Origin: an uncultured Bacteroidales bacterium
Lineage (GTDB): Bacteria; Bacteroidota; Bacteroidia; Bacteroidales; UBA932
NCBI GenBank assembly: GCA_946415475.1
Contig: CAMKSQ010000001.1
Span: forward strand, 62,001 to 126,000
DNA length: 64,000 nt
Direction of reading: 5' to 3'
In this document: one piece after another, positions 60,715-64,000 of the stretch
Position numbering within the stretch: position 1 is the first letter of the stretch
Layout of the letters: each line of letters starts with the position of its first letter
Program-made: the position numbers and the translations under genes
Notes under the pieces: model-generated
What the model was told of the DNA's origin: nothing
Database searches by the model: none
Seen by the model: only the letters and a program-made list of their open reading frames with translations

Positions 60715-62016
60715 TTACTGTGCCAGAACGGCTTCCCATTTCTCGTAGTCCGCTTTGTACTTGGGATCTACGCCACGGAGCTGGAAGTTCAGACGCTTGA
60801 GATAGTCTGCGCAGGCAGCCTTCACATCCGGGTTGGAGCTCACATTGTAGCACTGCTCGAAGGGAGCCAGGGCGCCAATGTACACCTCGGTGAGCTGGGC
60901 GCTGAGTTCATCGTACTTCTTGTAGTCACGTACATCCAGGGCATTGATCTGCTCTACAAGGTCCTCGCCTTTCTTGAGGGCGATATTGGCCATTCCATAA
61001 TAAGCCATATCGTACTTGGGATCGATACCGAGGGCTTTTTCGTAAGCAACCTGGGCAGCATCATAGTCCTTTACACCAGCCATGATGTTACCTTCTACAT
61101 AATAGAGGGAAGGGTTGTCCGGCATAGCCTTCTTGGCCTCGTCCAGCAACTCCACAATCTTCTTGGGATCCTCGTTGGTGGTGAGGTACAGGTTGATGAG
61201 GTTGGTCAGGATAGAAGCATTGTCCGGGTACTGGGTAAGACCGGTAGCCAGATAGTTCTTGGCACCCAGGGTATCGGCCTTGGCCAGTGCACACTCGGAG
61301 AGAGAAGCATAAATGTTACCCTCGGAGGTGAAGCCATGGTCCAGGCACTTGTTGTAATACTCAATGGCGCGGTCATAGTTATGGACAGACAGGGCGGTAA
61401 AGGCGCAGTTGTAAGCGGCGTCATCGTTGCGCACGGAGCACGGAGGAACGGCAGACCAGTCTGCAGCGCCCTTGAACAGGTCGCTGGCCTTGACCATGTC
61501 GCCCAGCTGATAAGCAGTGAAAGCGTCGTTGTAGTAATCATTGGCAATTTCCTGCAGCTTGGGATCGATGTCCTTATCCTTGGCGCCGAGTTCGAAAGCC
61601 TTCACATAAGCGGCGGCAGCCTCACCCAGCAAGTCACCGGGAACGGACGGATGGGTCACCTCAACGATAGCCAGAATACCGGCCTGATTGAAGTATACGT
61701 TCACATGGGAAAGCTCATGTTTCTCGAAGGTGGCACCCTGAAGGGTCACATTGGTAATGGAAGCAGCCTTTTCCTTGTTCATGAGGGAGAAGGTGGCTTT
61801 GTCGATACCCGTGCTCACGTTGGTGGTAGGGTTGGCATACGCAGCCATGTAGGCCTTGCCCAGGTTCATCCAGGTGGCCGGCTTGACGTTTTTCTTGGCA
61901 TCTTTACTGGCCTCCAGAGCCTTATCTACACCCTTCTGCAGGTCTGCATCGGGTTTTTGTGCATACGCCAGCTGCATGGAGCAAACCAGCGCGAGAGCAA
62001 AAAACAGTTTTTTCAT
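60715..62016 (-). CDS. Secreted tetratricopeptide-repeat protein
   Basis: 433 residues with a Sec signal (MKKLFFALALVCSMQLAYAQ) and several TPR units in the middle and C-terminal half (AFTALSVHNYDRAIEYYNKC, AAQVAYEKALGIDPKYDMAYYGMA split in two). Probably a periplasmic scaffold. It begins 19 nt after gyrA; a TPR gene after gyrA is frequent in Bacteroidales. Partner unknown. Confidence 0.86.
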   Translation of the reverse strand: MKKLFFALALVCSMQLAYAQKPDADLQKGVDKALEASKDAKKNVKPATWMNLGKAYMAAYANPTTNVSTGIDKATFSLMNKEKAASITNVTLQGATFEKHELSHVNVYFNQAGILAIVEVTHPSVPGDLLGEAAAAYVKAFELGAKDKDIDPKLQEIANDYYNDAFTAYQLGDMVKASDLFKGAADWSAVPPCSVRNDDAAYNCAFTALSVHNYDRAIEYYNKCLDHGFTSEGNIYASLSECALAKADTLGAKNYLATGLTQYPDNASILTNLINLYLTTNEDPKKIVELLDEAKKAMPDNPSLYYVEGNIMAGVKDYDAAQVAYEKALGIDPKYDMAYYGMANIALKKGEDLVEQINALDVRDYKKYDELSAQLTEVYIGALAPFEQCYNVSSNPDVKAACADYLKRLNFQLRGVDPKYKADYEKWEAVLAQ

Positions 62017-62035
62017 ATTAATAATGGTTAATTAG

Positions 62036-64000
62036 TTATTCATTATCCTGGGATTCCATGTTCTGGGAGTCGCCACCCTCTGCCGGAAGCTCGGTGCCTT
62101 CTGCGGCCTGGCTTTCTTCCTCGTCGCTATGGGCGACCACGGAAACGGCGGCAATGGCGTCCTTTTCACGGATGTTGATGAGCTTTACGCCCTGAGTAGC
62201 ACGTCCGGCCACACGAATGGTGGAAACGGGCATTCGGATGGTCATACCGCTCCGGCAGATAATCATCAGGTCATCCTCGTCCGTGACGTTCTTGATGGTT
62301 ACCAGGGCGCCGGTCTTCTCCGTGATATTCAACGTTCTGACGCCCTTGGCGCCACGGGAAGTCTGGCGGTAATCCAGCGGGTCTGAGCGTTTGCCATAAC
62401 CGTTCTCCGAGACGGCAAGTACCTGGCGTTTGCCGGCGTCTTCCGCCAGGGGATCATGGCATACAACACCTACCACGTAGTCCCCTTCAGCAAGATTGAT
62501 GCCACGGACACCGGTGGAGGTGCGGCCCATAGCACGGGCTTCCGCCTCATCGAAGCGTACGCAGCGGCCGCCGTGGGCAGCAATCATGATGTTGCAGCGG
62601 CCGTTGGTAAGCAGCGCGGCCAGCAGTTCGTCATCCTCGCGGATGTTGATGGCATTGACGCCATTGGTGCGCGGGCGGGAGTAGGCTTCCAGGGAAGTCT
62701 TCTTGACCACGCCGTTGCGGGTGAACATCATGATGTAGTTGTTGTTGATAAACTCCTCATCCTTGAGCGTTTTCACGTTCAGGTAGGCACGGACGCTGTC
62801 ATCCGGGTCGATCATGAGGATGTTCTGGATGGCGCGGCCCTTGGAGGTGCGGTTGCCTTCCGGAATTTCGTATACCTTGAGCCAGTAGCACTTGCCCTTC
62901 CGGGTGAACAGGAGCATGGTGCTGTGGGTGTTAGCAATATAAATGTGCTCGATGAAGTCTTCGTCACGGGTGGCGCTGCCCTTCATACCCACGCCGCCGC
63001 GGTTCTGGGTGCGGAATTCCGTGAGCGGGGTGCGCTTGATGTAGCCCAGGTGGCTGATGGTGATGACCTGGTCTTCATCGGCATAGAAGTCCTCGGGGTT
63101 GAATTCGTCTTCCGAGAGGGTGATTTCCGTGCGACGGGCGTCTCCGTAGCGGGCCTTGAGGTCCTGGGTCTCCGTTTTTACCACGTTGAACTGTTCCTCC
63201 ACCGAGGCCAGGATCTGGTTGCAGCGGTCGATGAACTTCATGAGGTCATCGTACTCGTTCTGCAGCTTTTCACGCTCCAAGCCAACCAGCTGACGCAGAC
63301 GCATTTCCACGATAGCGGCAGCCTGGACGTCCGTGAACTGGTAGCGGTCTACCAGCATCTGGCGGGCTTCGTCAATGCTCTTGGATTCGTAACGGATGAT
63401 ATGGACGATTTCGTCGATGAGGTCCATGGCCTTGAGGAGACCTTCCAGGATGTGGGCGCGCTTCTGAGCTTTGTCCAGCTCGAACTTGGTGCGGCGCACT
63501 ACAACCTCGTGGCGGAAGTCCACGAACTCCTTGATGATTTCCTTGAGGCTGAGGGTGCGGGGACGGCCCTTCACCAGCGCCACATTGTTGAACGAGAAGC
63601 TGGACTGCAGCGGGCTGTACTTGAACAGCAAGTTGAGCACTACGCCGGAGTTGGTTCCCTGCTTGAGGCGGATGACCACGCGGGTTTCTCCGCGGGAGCT
63701 TTCATCGTTGATGTAGGAAATGCCCTCCACCTTTTTCTCATCGGCCAGCTGGGCGATTTTCTCAATCATCTCCCGCTTGTTCACCATGTACGGAATTTCC
63801 GTGACCACGATGGTTTCACGGCCATGGTCGTCTACCTCGATTTCCGTCTTGGAGCGGATGACCACGCGGCCGCGGCCGGTTTCATAGGCTTCCTTGATGC
63901 CGGAAACGCCCATCACGATGCCGCCCGTAGGGAAATCCGGGCCCTTGATGTAGTGCATGAGCTCATCCGTGGTGATTTCCGGATTGTCGATGTATGCGCA
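62036..64000 (-). CDS. gyrA: DNA gyrase subunit A (partial, 5' end outside window)
   Basis: 655 residues visible, open to the window edge. It starts within the breakage-reunion domain (AYIDNPEITTDELMHYIKGPDFPTGG in two pieces); the catalytic Tyr and QRDR lie beyond 64000. Seen: the tower and coiled-coil region, then the C-terminal beta-pinwheel (about the last 330 residues) with its repeated blades, including QNRGGVGMKG (a GyrA-box-like motif), GRTSTGVRGINL and GRATQGVKLINI. The GyrA-box favours gyrase over ParC. Acidic Glu-rich tail. Confidence 0.93.
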   Translation of the reverse strand, partial: CAYIDNPEITTDELMHYIKGPDFPTGGIVMGVSGIKEAYETGRGRVVIRSKTEIEVDDHGRETIVVTEIPYMVNKREMIEKIAQLADEKKVEGISYINDESSRGETRVVIRLKQGTNSGVVLNLLFKYSPLQSSFSFNNVALVKGRPRTLSLKEIIKEFVDFRHEVVVRRTKFELDKAQKRAHILEGLLKAMDLIDEIVHIIRYESKSIDEARQMLVDRYQFTDVQAAAIVEMRLRQLVGLEREKLQNEYDDLMKFIDRCNQILASVEEQFNVVKTETQDLKARYGDARRTEITLSEDEFNPEDFYADEDQVITISHLGYIKRTPLTEFRTQNRGGVGMKGSATRDEDFIEHIYIANTHSTMLLFTRKGKCYWLKVYEIPEGNRTSKGRAIQNILMIDPDDSVRAYLNVKTLKDEEFINNNYIMMFTRNGVVKKTSLEAYSRPRTNGVNAINIREDDELLAALLTNGRCNIMIAAHGGRCVRFDEAEARAMGRTSTGVRGINLAEGDYVVGVVCHDPLAEDAGKRQVLAVSENGYGKRSDPLDYRQTSRGAKGVRTLNITEKTGALVTIKNVTDEDDLMIICRSGMTIRMPVSTIRVAGRATQGVKLINIREKDAIAAVSVVAHSDEEESQAAEGTELPAEGGDSQNMESQDNE

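Overview
The window is a 64 kb piece of a Bacteroidales chromosome with fairly high GC. The support is: promoters of the Bacteroidota type (-33 TTG or TTTG, 19-21 bp spacer, -7 TAnnTTTG) in front of most transcription units; few Shine-Dalgarno sequences; families largely confined to the phylum (DUF4290, DUF4491, FISUMP lipoproteins, the ftsK-lolA pair, TonB-plug proteins); and a complete hut pathway using FtcD. The species cannot be named from the sequence; a Rikenellaceae- or UBA932-like gut lineage is a guess.

Layout. 0-5.2 kb: a Xer recombinase, then the leftward block ackA-ptb-tpiA followed by rplY-pth. 5.3-8.4 kb: a short ComEC, ApbE and a FISUMP lipoprotein. 8.4-15.1 kb (leftward): lolA, ftsK, DUF4290, an AddA-type helicase-nuclease. 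15.1-16.4 kb: two tRNA-Lys genes and manC. 16.5-21.8 kb: a REP/RAYT neighbourhood, with a Y1 transposase, four copies of a ~105-125 bp structured repeat, a GH29 fucosidase, a small HTH regulator, and flotillin plus NfeD. 21.8-25.5 kb: an esterase and a large M16 protease. 25.7-30.3 kb (rightward): tyrS, rbfA, a LolE-like permease, a BtuC/BtuD-like pair. 30.4-36.6 kb: tRNA-Glu, DUF486, glmM, NamZ-like, L31B, HNH nuclease, grpE-dnaJ, rplS-tRNA-Arg. 37-45 kb: histidine degradation (ftcD, hutU-hutH-hutI) with a histidine phosphatase between, then leftward thrE, lysC, lysA. 48.8-51.2 kb: a ~2.4 kb accessory segment bounded by tRNA-Pro and a 41 bp duplicate of its 3' half. 51.3-64 kb: housekeeping genes (rluA, AraC-type regulator, two yitT, leuS, a degenerate M28-TonB protein, SPOR lipoprotein, phoH, TPR protein, 5'-truncated gyrA).

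How the genes work together. AckA and the Ptb-family transferase form an acyl-phosphate/ATP module. FtcD, HutU, HutH and HutI take histidine to glutamate and one-carbon units; ftcD and hutU have nearly duplicated promoter-to-start regions. LysC, LysA and ThrE concern aspartate-family amino acids. LolA and LolE relate to lipoprotein trafficking, FtsK to chromosome segregation.

Most interesting non-coding structure: (1) the REP/RAYT family, whose hairpin shows compensatory changes between copies; (2) the 2.4 kb tRNA-Pro island with duplicated att core, a GNAT toxin-antitoxin pair, a perfect 32 bp palindrome and four inversely alternating motifs about 41 bp apart; (3) in-frame palindromic insertions inside hutU and an ABC ATPase; (4) several -7 boxes only 5-7 nt from the start codon, suggesting leaderless transcripts; (5) interleaved divergent promoters at glmM and at hutU.
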